From assembly GCA_026129765.1 (NCBI GenBank), contig JAHCHP010000016.1, positions 27,702 to 91,701 of the forward strand: a stretch of 64,000 nt of DNA, in the 5' to 3' direction. A program made the position numbers and the translations under genes. Every line of letters starts with the position of its first letter. Position 1 is the first letter of the stretch. Of the stretch, positions 9,701 to 16,571 are shown piece by piece. The DNA comes from Fimbriimonadia bacterium (lineage in GTDB: Bacteria > Armatimonadota > Fimbriimonadia > Fimbriimonadales > GBS-DC). The notes beneath the pieces were generated by a model. The model was not told the origin of the DNA. It ran no database searches and saw only the letters and a list, made by a program, of their open reading frames with translations.

Positions 9701-9722
9701 CTGTTAGTAGAGTCCACTTCAT
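6696..9722 (-). CDS. Large exported protein with GH42-like amidotransferase-fold region
   Basis: 1008 residues with a signal peptide (residues 1-20, ending SAPA). After it come a beta-rich region and an acidic DRDDDGDGIGD stretch near residue 142, resembling a thrombospondin-3 or dockerin-type calcium loop. A long alpha/beta region follows with many Trp and Tyr residues. Residues about 500-640 (GIPDIGILFSDS to WIRNGGWLVVTGGSDP) resemble the class-I-amidotransferase-like domain found in GH42-type hydrolases. C-terminal beta-sandwich segments are likely. I cannot identify catalytic residues, so a carbohydrate role is inference. The start codon is 7 nt after a GGTATAAT element, with no ribosome site, suggesting a leaderless mRNA. 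It heads the operon continuing to secG. Confidence 0.6.
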   Translation of the reverse strand: MKWTLLTAVGACILIASAPAQKAQIQRTVKPDSESGFFVKGDRSALAGDRRTVNPNGRAIYQFRLLSGMDVQMSVTAGGKGAVKVVSGSQTLLNRAIEGAVLSRTYTFRVPTTTPVQVVQVILEGSRTAGLAIYAIDIKATDRDDDGDGIGDAVERLLGAQANALKPARFTEPRTTYQTGAAYEPKLDLQTDAVMVYSADPARITGWQNAGYFIQTMGGFRDYTPYAEANPTHVQTRQNGDLMRIESSYYLAPTADRLETNLNYYRSALRAGSKAICPEEPEYWAQAGYEEWFKGAYREQYGIDWQPPHDSISSRWRADRLKAQLMTGTIHSLLTEVQVNAAQARRMVAVHSPINYAMWGICFAHHQTLLNPIVQEVIGQVWSDTARTRVPYAGVWGEHPFAMAFLEYASLVGLLRDTDKSLWFLMDPLSDVSTLELSALQRYYFDTLAAATLFPEVKRYEVLPWPERIFGRVPPDYASVILSVTRALEGIASSPAGSLDAGIPDIGILFSDSMVYQRGEPHVSHLEDLLGYSLPLIKAGVPLQVVSLDRVTESNYLRRLRLLMLSYDYQKPPSEATHEALANWIRNGGWLVVTGGSDPYNALPEGWWRRDGAQTPLNDLLRRLEVRATAETLQPEVATENAWKTVGQHENVRQENAFNRRRVQFDLTEYAQAGKTIYVKFRDPFPDTGWGPLVSQVRLELDSRTLAAFSPGTSAERQVMFVDQGSLLNNQNARYADGGSWFVYRFALPRGNRASLNVEIAQEWQIQISTVPPYEELNLTPTRNDLPKIRMRNGEPLTLYQAERSEPLYTYGDKPVGVSVRVGSGGIVLMGVPGRTFALDTQGADKARAWIQNVAGRAGLRYRERSRFLLQRGDWTVAYGTTRTTTLRGAYIDVLDPKLPIVRDYILNPDTPRVLKRIDSPKPLRVLHTNARIVLSNEGNTQCAYLLKGPSGTPGIARIATDSRRPVIEALDANGNPVPVNVEAEARSVLVRWNMNPDGTVLRISNGK

Positions 9723-9729
9723 ACAGGCA

Positions 9730-9737
9730 ATTATACC
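9730..9737 (-). promoter_or_regulatory. -10 element directly before a start codon (leaderless)
   Basis: GGTATAAT on the minus strand ends 7 nt before ATG 9722. Transcription would start at or next to the A of the start codon. No Shine-Dalgarno fits between. Confidence 0.55.
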
Positions 9738-9869
9738 CGCCCCTGTCTTTTTGAGTTTGGGTCAGATAACAAATTCCTTACCATCATACGTCGTACTTTG
9801 TCGCGAGCTCACCTTAGACAGGCGAGATATTACCGGATGGACTACCACATAGAATAATCAAAATTAGAG

Positions 9870-9889
9870 GGCGAAGCTCCGTCTTCGCC
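9870..9889. repeat. Dispersed hairpin repeat, copy 1
   Basis: GGCGAAGCTCCGTCTTCGCC: 7-nt perfect arms around CTCCGT. The identical 20-mer recurs at 45929-45948 in another gene-free stretch. Confidence 0.7.
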
Positions 9890-9945
9890 GTTAAACGGTA
9901 AGTACACCCACGCAGCTTTTTGAGTCAAAGACACCCCACCCCGTT

Positions 9946-9965
9946 ATTCCTGTGTTAGCTGGAAT
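9946..9965. repeat. Degenerate ATTCC/GGAAT palindrome
   Basis: ATTCCTGTGTTAGCTGGAAT. It has the same frame and spacing as the perfect palindrome at 63980-63999 but with decayed inner arms, as expected of an old copy. Confidence 0.45.
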
Positions 9966-10068
9966 CCATCAAGGAGTAACGCTTTCAATAATTGGCTTTA
10001 GTTGGCCCATTAGACTGCCAATCAGGTTTGTAATACTTATCTGTCTCCAATTGTCCTACAAGAAATTG

Positions 10069-10479
10069 TTAATCCTCATTCATCCAGTTGACGACTTCTA
10101 AGCCCGCAATTCGATTGAAATGCTTGGTGTTGTTTGTGATTAACACGCGTTGGTTAGCACAGGCAGTCCCAGCAATTAAAATGTCTGCCTCATCCAATGG
10201 CACTCCCAATTTCCATAATTCTGCACAGATGCGCGCCGCTTCAGACGCGCTTGCTTTATCCAATTCCCAAACTTGACTCAATTGAGCCATATTTTCAAAA
10301 TCGGTGAGCTTTCGGCTTGCTCCGGAATTAAGCAAGCCGCGCTTGATTTCATAATAAGTGATTATACTAAACTCAATCTGTCCATAAAGAAGCACATAGG
10401 ATTCCACTTGAGCAACCACGTTCGTGTGCCCTTTAAGATAATATGAAAGGATATCAGTATCAAGGATGCCCTGTTTCAC
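10069..10479 (-). CDS. PIN-domain ribonuclease toxin (VapC type)
   Basis: A 136-residue PIN-domain protein, the toxin of a type II toxin-antitoxin pair that would cleave specific RNAs. It opens with ILDTDILSYYL, whose acidic residues supply the first metal ligands. It continues with SIITYYEIKRGLL (conserved Glu), LDEADILIAGTA (conserved acidic residue) and the closing LITNNTKHFNRI strand. Its ATG overlaps the antitoxin stop by 4 nt. The length and spacing of acidic residues match active VapC proteins. Confidence 0.87.
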   Translation of the reverse strand: MKQGILDTDILSYYLKGHTNVVAQVESYVLLYGQIEFSIITYYEIKRGLLNSGASRKLTDFENMAQLSQVWELDKASASEAARICAELWKLGVPLDEADILIAGTACANQRVLITNNTKHFNRIAGLEVVNWMNED

Positions 10480-10706
10480 GATTGAATTACCCTTTGGAAG
10501 CGAACGGGACTCTTCAGTGTTTCATCGAAGACCGCTTCCTCTTCTGGGCTTAAATCGGCTAACATCCCGGCATATCTCAAGACCGAATCTTTGCCATCTG
10601 CCTCTTCATCTAAGACCAAGATTGTGACCTCTTGGTTTTCCTCCAATTGAAGCTTTTCTTTCAACTTGATCATCCCTCGCGAATACACGCCTTTAACCGC
10701 CTGCAT
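10476..10706 (-). CDS. Antitoxin of the VapBC-type pair (DUF104-like)
   Basis: A 76-residue protein whose start, MQAVKGVYSRGMIKLKEKL, matches the short swapped-hairpin/DUF104-like antitoxins. The acidic C-terminal tail (LSPEEEAVFDETL) would wrap the toxin. It precedes the PIN toxin with a 4-nt overlap, the usual order in such operons. A GAGGTGAT ribosome site lies upstream. The promoter overlaps a palindrome that may be its own operator. Confidence 0.8.
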   Translation of the reverse strand: MQAVKGVYSRGMIKLKEKLQLEENQEVTILVLDEEADGKDSVLRYAGMLADLSPEEEAVFDETLKSPVRFQRVIQS

Positions 10707-10723
10707 TTTTTCATCACCTCATC

Positions 10724-10755
10724 AACATTGTAGCATGTTTAGGGCATTATCCCAA
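10724..10755 (-). promoter_or_regulatory. Promoter and possible operator of the toxin-antitoxin operon
   Basis: On the minus strand TTGGGA (10755-10750) and TACAAT (10732-10727) are separated by 17 nt. The -10 is embedded in a palindrome, AACAT-N6-ATGTT (10724-10739), a plausible autoregulatory site. Confidence 0.55.
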
Positions 10756-10765
10756 CCTTCCCTCC

Positions 10766-12217
10766 TCAAGCCTCTGCGCTGCCCAGTTGAACGACTGCCG
10801 GTTCACTGGCGTTGCCATACAAATCGATAGCGGTGACCCCGACCGCGCCGCTACGAGCAGAAAATTGAAGCAAATTGAATTCATATGCTCTGCGCTCAAA
10901 AGGCATAATCTCAAATCGCTCCTCATCGCCAAAACGCATCGCGACCACCCAGCGTCGGATCGCCACGCCTTCGCCGGCTTCCCACTGCAAGCGCATGCGA
11001 TTGGTTTCCATATCGATCTCATAATGCAACTGCGGCGCGGCGGGCGCGTGGTTATAAAGCCAAGGACTGGCTGGCACTAAAGCGGGATGACAATAGACCT
11101 TCTCACACAGTTTCTCGCTCAAGGGCTTTTTGCTGTTCATCAGCGCGCGCATGCTGAAATGGATGTTGCCCGATGCGCCGGGATGCTGGCGCGTGATGGC
11201 AATTTTGCGCAAAATCTCTTCGTGACTCCACCCATCCAAAGTTTTACTGGTGTAGTTCCCAATCCACAGGTGACGGGACTGGCGATTCTGCTGCGCCCAC
11301 CATTTCAAAAGCGCGGTATAGCTCTGTTGAGGCGCATCGACCTTCCAATACAGTTGGGGCGCAAAATAATCCACCCATCCTTGCTGAAGCCATAACCTGG
11401 CGTCGGCATAAAGCGTGTTATAAGCGTCCAAACCTCGGACTTGAGGCGGGTTGCCAGGACGCCAAATCCCGAAGGGACTGATCCCGAACTTCACCCATTG
11501 TTTCTCATGTTTGATTTCATGATACAATCGCTTCACGAAATCGTTGATATGACTGCGCCGCCAATCGGCGCGGCTCATGCTTCCTTTTTGCTGGCGGTAT
11601 CGCTGCCAGTTCCGATCATCGGGGAATTCTACCCCCCGCCCGCGGGACTGGATGCGATAGGGATAGAAATAGTCATCTAAATGAACGCCATCCACATCGT
11701 ACCGCTTCACCACATCCAACATTACGCGCAGAGAATGTTCCCGCGCGGCAGGCTCGCTGGGGTCCAGCCATAGCTGATCGCCGTATTTCCTCGCCAACTC
11801 AGGATGACGGCGCGCAATATGGCTCCTGTGAAGCGGCGATTTGGACGACGCGTGCTTGGCACGAAACGGGTTGAACCAAGCGTGCAGTTCCAAACCGCGG
11901 GCATGCGCCTCCGAAATCGCAAAGGCAAGCGGGTCATAGGAAGGCGCGGTTCCCTGCCGTCCGCTCAGGAATTCAGACCACGGTTCCAATGTCGACTCAT
12001 AGAGCGAATCGCATGCCGGGCGCACTTGAAAGATGATCGCGTTCAGGTTCAAGTTGACCGAACGATCCAAAATGCGCTTCAACTCAGTTTGCTGTTGCTT
12101 GTCGCTCAATCCGGGTTTGGAGGGCCAGTCGATGTTGCACACGCTGGCGACCCACACACCGCGAAACTCGCGCTCAGGGGATGGGAGTAAAACGTTTTCT
12201 TTCATGTTTGTCCTCAT
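10766..12217 (-). CDS. GHL10 (DUF187) glycoside-hydrolase-like protein
   Basis: 483 residues of the glycosyl-hydrolase-like 10 family. Diagnostic stretches are REFRGVWVASVCNIDWPS, NAIIFQVRPACDSLYES, GLELHAWFNPFRA and YDVDGVHLDDYFYPY, the last with the conserved acidic residues of the TIM barrel. A C-terminal fibronectin-like segment follows. No clear signal peptide is seen, unlike many relatives. The first ATG (12217) overlaps the cytochrome gene stop as ATGA. A second ATG at 12205 has GAGGA upstream and could be the real start. Substrate unknown; relatives are tied to cell-wall or polysaccharide turnover. Confidence 0.8.
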   Translation of the reverse strand: MRTNMKENVLLPSPEREFRGVWVASVCNIDWPSKPGLSDKQQQTELKRILDRSVNLNLNAIIFQVRPACDSLYESTLEPWSEFLSGRQGTAPSYDPLAFAISEAHARGLELHAWFNPFRAKHASSKSPLHRSHIARRHPELARKYGDQLWLDPSEPAAREHSLRVMLDVVKRYDVDGVHLDDYFYPYRIQSRGRGVEFPDDRNWQRYRQQKGSMSRADWRRSHINDFVKRLYHEIKHEKQWVKFGISPFGIWRPGNPPQVRGLDAYNTLYADARLWLQQGWVDYFAPQLYWKVDAPQQSYTALLKWWAQQNRQSRHLWIGNYTSKTLDGWSHEEILRKIAITRQHPGASGNIHFSMRALMNSKKPLSEKLCEKVYCHPALVPASPWLYNHAPAAPQLHYEIDMETNRMRLQWEAGEGVAIRRWVVAMRFGDEERFEIMPFERRAYEFNLLQFSARSGAVGVTAIDLYGNASEPAVVQLGSAEA

Positions 12218-13434
12218 TTTAAACTCGCTAAATAATGCGCTAAGGCTTCTAACTGCTCGGGGGGCAGGTCATCATAAGTGGGCATCGTGGTGCCGGGAAA
12301 AAACTTCTCCGGGTCTTTCAGGTGTTCCATGTGCCATTGCGCGCTGGGATGTTTCTTACCGACATGCGTCAATTCGGGTCCTTTGTCTTTGCCTTCTCCA
12401 TTCACGATATGACACTTTAAGCACCGACGCTCCTGAATCAACCTCGCTCCCAAAGCCGCTTTCTGCTCGTCGATGGGAATGACGGGATAGCCTGCTGAAG
12501 CCGATTTTTGTTCGGGTTCGCGAATCGGAGAAGCGACATTCTGGGCAGCAGTCAAAGTAAACACTAATGCCGCCGTTGAACTCGTAATCGCGCCCAACGA
12601 AAGCCATGGGGAACGCGCTTCATCAGCGCGCGATTTGAATAGAAAAGGCAGCCATACGAGCAGAGCAATCAAAATTCCGGGAATAAGAGCGGAGCCTATC
12701 CAACCCGCTTCTGGGTCTAACTTTTGAGCGGTATTCAGACTGGCGTGGAGGGGCAGCACATACCATTCCGGTCGAGCCGAATAGTTGGTTTGCGGGTCGG
12801 CTTCCGCGCCGAAAGGAACCGGCAGCCAAAGCCCGCATGCCACCCAAGCCGCCAATAGCGCGGGCGACCAGCGTATTGCGCTTGAAGACCAATCCCGCCA
12901 CCACCCCAAGCGTACAGACCAGACCAGCCATGCCGCCATCGCCGCCGACAGAAAGTAGACATGCCAGCGATACCAAAGCGATAAGGTCGCATCCGTTACG
13001 CTTTCGCCAGCGCGCAGAGCAATCATCAAGCCATCGCCGATCAACGGGATTCCGCCCGCAATGGCAGTCTCGATAGCGACCGTCCAAAAAGCGCGCTGAT
13101 CCCAAGGCAACGCATGTCCGGTCAGTTGGAACAACATCGCCAACATGAACAGCGCGAGCGCGCCATACCACCGCGCATGGGTCGGGCGGCGGAACGCTCC
13201 GCTGAGCAGATAAAGAAGGAGGTAAACCGCAGAAAGCAAAATCAGCGCAGCGCTCGCCCAATGATGCAGTTTCAAAATCACGCTGAAAATGGGATGCTCT
13301 AAAATGCGTTGAGTGCTGGCATGCGCTTCGTCGACACGATATTGCATCAGCAATACGACACCCGTCATTATCGCGCCCACCAACATCAATAATATCCAAG
13401 GCCTTAAGATCTGCTGCCAACCCAACGCGCCCAT
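12214..13434 (-). CDS. Single-chain cytochrome b6 / subunit IV / cytochrome c fusion, heme bH ligands missing
   Basis: 406 residues joining three normally separate parts of a quinol oxidase. Residues 1-180 match cytochrome b6 (TGHALPWDQ near 105-113; IPLIGDG near 129-135). Residues 190-310 match subunit IV, with the quinol-site PEWY at 222-225 and two more helices. Residues 325-406 form a cytochrome c with CLKCH at 338-342 and ligand Met384. Aligned by eye to spinach b6, the heme bL ligands are kept (His57 and His158). Both bH ligands are replaced (Tyr71, and Ser173 or Trp172). No Rieske gene is in the window. AAGGAG precedes the ATG, and GGTATACT lies at 13481-13488. The protein likely oxidises menaquinol at the membrane; how it does so is open. 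Confidence 0.82.
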   Translation of the reverse strand: MGALGWQQILRPWILLMLVGAIMTGVVLLMQYRVDEAHASTQRILEHPIFSVILKLHHWASAALILLSAVYLLLYLLSGAFRRPTHARWYGALALFMLAMLFQLTGHALPWDQRAFWTVAIETAIAGGIPLIGDGLMIALRAGESVTDATLSLWYRWHVYFLSAAMAAWLVWSVRLGWWRDWSSSAIRWSPALLAAWVACGLWLPVPFGAEADPQTNYSARPEWYVLPLHASLNTAQKLDPEAGWIGSALIPGILIALLVWLPFLFKSRADEARSPWLSLGAITSSTAALVFTLTAAQNVASPIREPEQKSASAGYPVIPIDEQKAALGARLIQERRCLKCHIVNGEGKDKGPELTHVGKKHPSAQWHMEHLKDPEKFFPGTTMPTYDDLPPEQLEALAHYLASLK

Positions 13435-13480
13435 ATAAACTCCTTAGACTCTTGCGCCCACAGTCTGTTTTGCAGGATTG

Positions 13481-13488
13481 AGTATACC
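13481..13488 (-). promoter_or_regulatory. -10 element for the cytochrome b fusion
   Basis: GGTATACT on the minus strand, about 46 nt before the ATG. No good -35 was seen. Confidence 0.45.
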
Positions 13489-13548
13489 TCTTCATAGAAA
13501 ATAAGCCCGCGTCTCTCTCCAGGTAAAATCATGCAGAGGAAACCAATC

Positions 13549-14229
13549 ATGCAAATTACCATTGAACATCGACCCTCATACTCCTTAGGCATACTTAAGC
13601 TGGACCCGCGTGAGCAAGTGCGTGTGGAAGGCGGCGCCATGGTCAGCATGTCTCAAGGCATTCAATTGGAGACAGGCGCGACCGGCGGCATTTTACAATC
13701 CTTGAAACGCTCCTTTCTGGGAGGCGAGTCTTTCTTCCAAAATATCTACACCGCGCCGGAAATGGGCGGCGAAATCACCGTCGCTCCCGCTCTGCCCGGC
13801 GATCTGCAAACACTCTCGATACATGCAGGCGAAGAGATGCTGCTGCAGTCGGGTTCCTACGTCGCGTCGGAAATTGACATCAACACCGATACCCATTGGG
13901 GCGGCGCAAAAACCTTTTTCGGCGGTGAGGGGCTTTTCATGCTGAAACTGACCGGCATGGGCGAAGTGGTCATCTCCTCTTATGGCGCGATTTTTGAGCG
14001 CGTTTTATCACCCGGAGAAATCTACACGGTGGATACCGGACACCTCGTTGCCTTTCCCGCCCAGATGCCGTTTCGCGTGCGCGCGGTCGGCGGCATCAAA
14101 TCCACTCTGTTCAGCGGTGAAGGACTGGTGGTTGACTTGACCGGACCTGGCAGGGTTTTGATGCAGACCCGCTCCATGAGCGCGTTTCTATCTTGGCTGG
14201 TCCCACAACTCCCCAAGAGGTCCGATTAA
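13549..14229 (+). CDS. AIM24 family protein
   Basis: A 226-residue protein of the AIM24/TIGR00266 family, an all-beta fold of unknown biochemical role. The mitochondrial relative affects inner-membrane organisation. Recognisable segments are VRVEGGAMVSMSQGI, GGESFFQNIY, LQSGSYVASE and KTFFGGEGLFMLKLTGMG. I chose ATG 13549 over 13531 because AGAGGA lies just upstream of the second. Its stop abuts the ATG of the AAA+ gene, so the two are cotranscribed. It is divergent from the cytochrome b fusion. Confidence 0.85.
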   Translation: MQITIEHRPSYSLGILKLDPREQVRVEGGAMVSMSQGIQLETGATGGILQSLKRSFLGGESFFQNIYTAPEMGGEITVAPALPGDLQTLSIHAGEEMLLQSGSYVASEIDINTDTHWGGAKTFFGGEGLFMLKLTGMGEVVISSYGAIFERVLSPGEIYTVDTGHLVAFPAQMPFRVRAVGGIKSTLFSGEGLVVDLTGPGRVLMQTRSMSAFLSWLVPQLPKRSD

Positions 14230-15771
14230 ATGAGCCACTTCGAGAAGAACCTGGAATTACTGATTCGCGCGCGCTACCCGCTCGTCTATGTGCAAACCGC
14301 AGAAGAGCGGCGCGCAGAAGAGGCGATTCGCGTCGTAGCCAATAAGACCCAGAAACAATTACACGTTTGGACCTACACGCGAGGGTATGACCCTGCTTTT
14401 CCTGCGCCTCCTTCCGCAGAGACATCTCGAAGAGAACTCACCCCAGACTTGGAAGCGCTGACCGTGCTGTTCCGATCCAGTGAAAACCAAATCCTCCTGT
14501 TGAAAGATTTTCATCCCTTCATGAGCGATACCCGCATCATCCGTATGCTGCGCGATCTCGCGCCGCGCCTGCATAGCAGCGGTCGTTCGTTGGTCCTCAC
14601 CAGCCCTGTGCTGAAACTGCCACCCGAATTGGAAAAGGAGATCAATGTAGTTGAAATGCCACTGCCCTCCCGCGAAGAGTTGGGCTATAAACTCCGGGAA
14701 TTCCTGTTGTTGTTGCAGGATCATAAAGAGGTTCAAACCCAAATGACGCCTGCTGATTTTGAAGAAGTGGTTAGCGCGGCGCAGGGATTGACGATGGACG
14801 AGTTTGAAAATGTCATCGCCAAATCGGTCGTAGCGAACCGCCAAATCAAGGTGCAAACCATTTTAGAGGAAAAGCAGCAGTTGATCCGTAAATCGGGCGT
14901 GTTAGAGTATTATGCGGCGCAAGAAAACCTCAGCGACATCGGTGGTTTAGATGTGTTGAAAGATTGGCTGAGAAAACGGCGCGCCTCGCTCTCGGAAAAA
15001 GCGCGGGAGTTTGGTCTACCCGCTCCCAAAGGGGTGCTGCTGCTGGGGGTGCAGGGCGGCGGTAAAAGCCTCAGCGCGAAAGCGATTGCCTCGCTCTGGA
15101 ACCTGCCCATGCTGCGTTTTGACGTGGGGCGGGTGTTCGGCAGTTTAGTCGGGTCATCCGAAGCAAATATGCGCCAAGCGATTCGAACCGCCGAAGCGGT
15201 CGCGCCTTGTGTGTTGTGGATCGATGAGTTGGAAAAGGCATTCGCGGGCGTCCAAAGTTCTGGAGCGTCCGACTCTGGCACCACCGCGCGAGTCTTCGCG
15301 ACCTTCTTAACTTGGCTCCAAGAGAAAAAAGCGGCGGTCTTTGTGGTCGCGACCGCCAACGACGTCTCCCAACTCCCGCCCGAGATGTTGCGCAAGGGGC
15401 GTTTCGACGAAATCTTCTTCATCGACCTGCCCACCCTGCCCGAACGAGAGCAGATTTTTGAAATTCACCTGCGCAAACGCAAACGCGACCCGAAACAGTT
15501 CGACCTGAAAAAACTGGCGCGGGCGACGAACGGCTACTCTGGCGCGGAAATCGAGCAGGTGATTGTCGGCGCGCTCTTCACTGCTTATGACGCGCAGCGC
15601 GAACTAAAAAACGAAGACATTTTGCAAGAAGCGAAAAGCATTGTGCCGATTTCGGTGATGATGCGCGAAGAGATCGATGAATTGCGCACCTGGGCGCAGA
15701 TGCGCGCTCGACCTGCCAGCGGTCCGCCGAAACCGGAACGGTCAAAACGCGCCAGTGTGGAAAAAGAATGA
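14230..15771 (+). CDS. AAA+ ATPase, Ycf46-like
   Basis: A 513-residue AAA+ protein similar to cyanobacterial/chloroplast Ycf46. A family-specific N-terminal region (ARYPLVYVQTAEERRAEEAI) comes first, then a single AAA module. Walker A is GVQGGGKS near residue 275 and Walker B is VLWIDELEK near residue 330. The arginine finger region is LRKGRFDEIFFIDLP, followed by a GYSGAEIEQ sensor-2 segment. There is no membrane helix or protease domain, so it is not FtsH. Relatives are linked to carbon uptake control in cyanobacteria, which is not transferable here. It starts immediately after AIM24. Confidence 0.85.
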   Translation: MSHFEKNLELLIRARYPLVYVQTAEERRAEEAIRVVANKTQKQLHVWTYTRGYDPAFPAPPSAETSRRELTPDLEALTVLFRSSENQILLLKDFHPFMSDTRIIRMLRDLAPRLHSSGRSLVLTSPVLKLPPELEKEINVVEMPLPSREELGYKLREFLLLLQDHKEVQTQMTPADFEEVVSAAQGLTMDEFENVIAKSVVANRQIKVQTILEEKQQLIRKSGVLEYYAAQENLSDIGGLDVLKDWLRKRRASLSEKAREFGLPAPKGVLLLGVQGGGKSLSAKAIASLWNLPMLRFDVGRVFGSLVGSSEANMRQAIRTAEAVAPCVLWIDELEKAFAGVQSSGASDSGTTARVFATFLTWLQEKKAAVFVVATANDVSQLPPEMLRKGRFDEIFFIDLPTLPEREQIFEIHLRKRKRDPKQFDLKKLARATNGYSGAEIEQVIVGALFTAYDAQRELKNEDILQEAKSIVPISVMMREEIDELRTWAQMRARPASGPPKPERSKRASVEKE

Positions 15772-15806
15772 AAACTGCGCTATACTAATTCACAGAGGAA
15801 AATTTT

Positions 15807-16448
15807 ATGGGTGTTGTCAATACACGCGCAGTCCCAGAAAAACCTGGATCATCGCCCATTCATATGTCTTTTGAAGATTATTTGGATTGGTTGACTGAAG
15901 ATACTTGGGCTGAGTGGGTGGACGGGGACGTCATTCAACTGATGGCAGCAAGCGATCCACATCAAGCGTGGGTTGGGTGCCTTTACCGGCTGCTTGATTT
16001 TTGGTCAGAACATCATCATGCCGGAATCGTGAGGCTGGCTCCATTCCCTATCAAGCTGACCCTCCCAGAAGGAGAAATTCGTGGGAGAAAACCCGATATT
16101 TTCTTCATTGCTCAAGATCAGATTGAACGCAAGAAACCTCATTATTTTGAAGGCGCGCCTGATTTAATCGTGGAGGTCATCAGCCGCGAAAGCCGTCAGC
16201 GAGACCGGGGCGACAAGTATTTCGAGTATGAAGCCGCGGGCGTCAAAGAATACTGGTTGGTGGACCCAGAAAGGCGCAAAATCGAATTTTATCAACTCCA
16301 ACCTGAAGGCGCTTATGACATGATCGCGCCAAAAGATGGACTTTACCACAGCCTCGCTCTGCCCGGCTTCTGGCTTAAAATGGAGTGGCTTTGGCAAGAA
16401 CCGCGCTCTACAATGTTAGATATCCTAAAACAGTGGGAACTGATTTAG
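15807..16448 (+). CDS. Uma2 family (DUF820) putative endonuclease
   Basis: A 213-residue protein with the PD-(D/E)XK-like fold of the Uma2 family. It has the motifs GRKPDIFFI (Asp), PDLIVEVISRES (Glu) and a downstream Lys in DRGDKYFEYEAAGVKEYWLVDP. All expected catalytic residues appear present. The biological role of Uma2 proteins is unknown; genomes of this type often hold many copies. AGAGGA lies upstream of the ATG. It sits 35 nt after the AAA+ gene and may be read from the same transcript. Confidence 0.85.
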   Translation: MGVVNTRAVPEKPGSSPIHMSFEDYLDWLTEDTWAEWVDGDVIQLMAASDPHQAWVGCLYRLLDFWSEHHHAGIVRLAPFPIKLTLPEGEIRGRKPDIFFIAQDQIERKKPHYFEGAPDLIVEVISRESRQRDRGDKYFEYEAAGVKEYWLVDPERRKIEFYQLQPEGAYDMIAPKDGLYHSLALPGFWLKMEWLWQEPRSTMLDILKQWELI

Positions 16449-16556
16449 AATCGTCCTAAACCCCAACTGTCAATTTCTGACGATTCGATTCGGCGATTGT
16501 CAAAAAAGGGGCAAAATTGACGATAGAATCACCGGCTCCTGCGCGCTGCGTCTCAG

Positions 16557-16563
16557 GTACACT
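16557..16563 (+). promoter_or_regulatory. -10 element directly before polA (leaderless)
   Basis: GTACACT, preceded by another G (GGTACACT), ends 8 nt before ATG 16572. No ribosome site fits in that space. A possible -35 at the usual distance is not convincing. Confidence 0.45.
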
Positions 16564-16571
16564 ATACGCCG

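Larger units (their letters stand above)
9723..10068. other. Intergenic region with two small palindromes
   Basis: 346 bases without a gene. It holds the promoter of the exported protein, a 20-nt hairpin at 9870-9889 shared with 45929-45948, and a degenerate ATTCC-N10-GGAAT palindrome at 9946-9965. Nothing else was recognised. Confidence 0.6.

Noticed and set aside
12623..13495. 290-codon frame overlapping the cytochrome b fusion
   Set aside because: Same-strand shadow in another frame; the fusion shows clear family motifs throughout.
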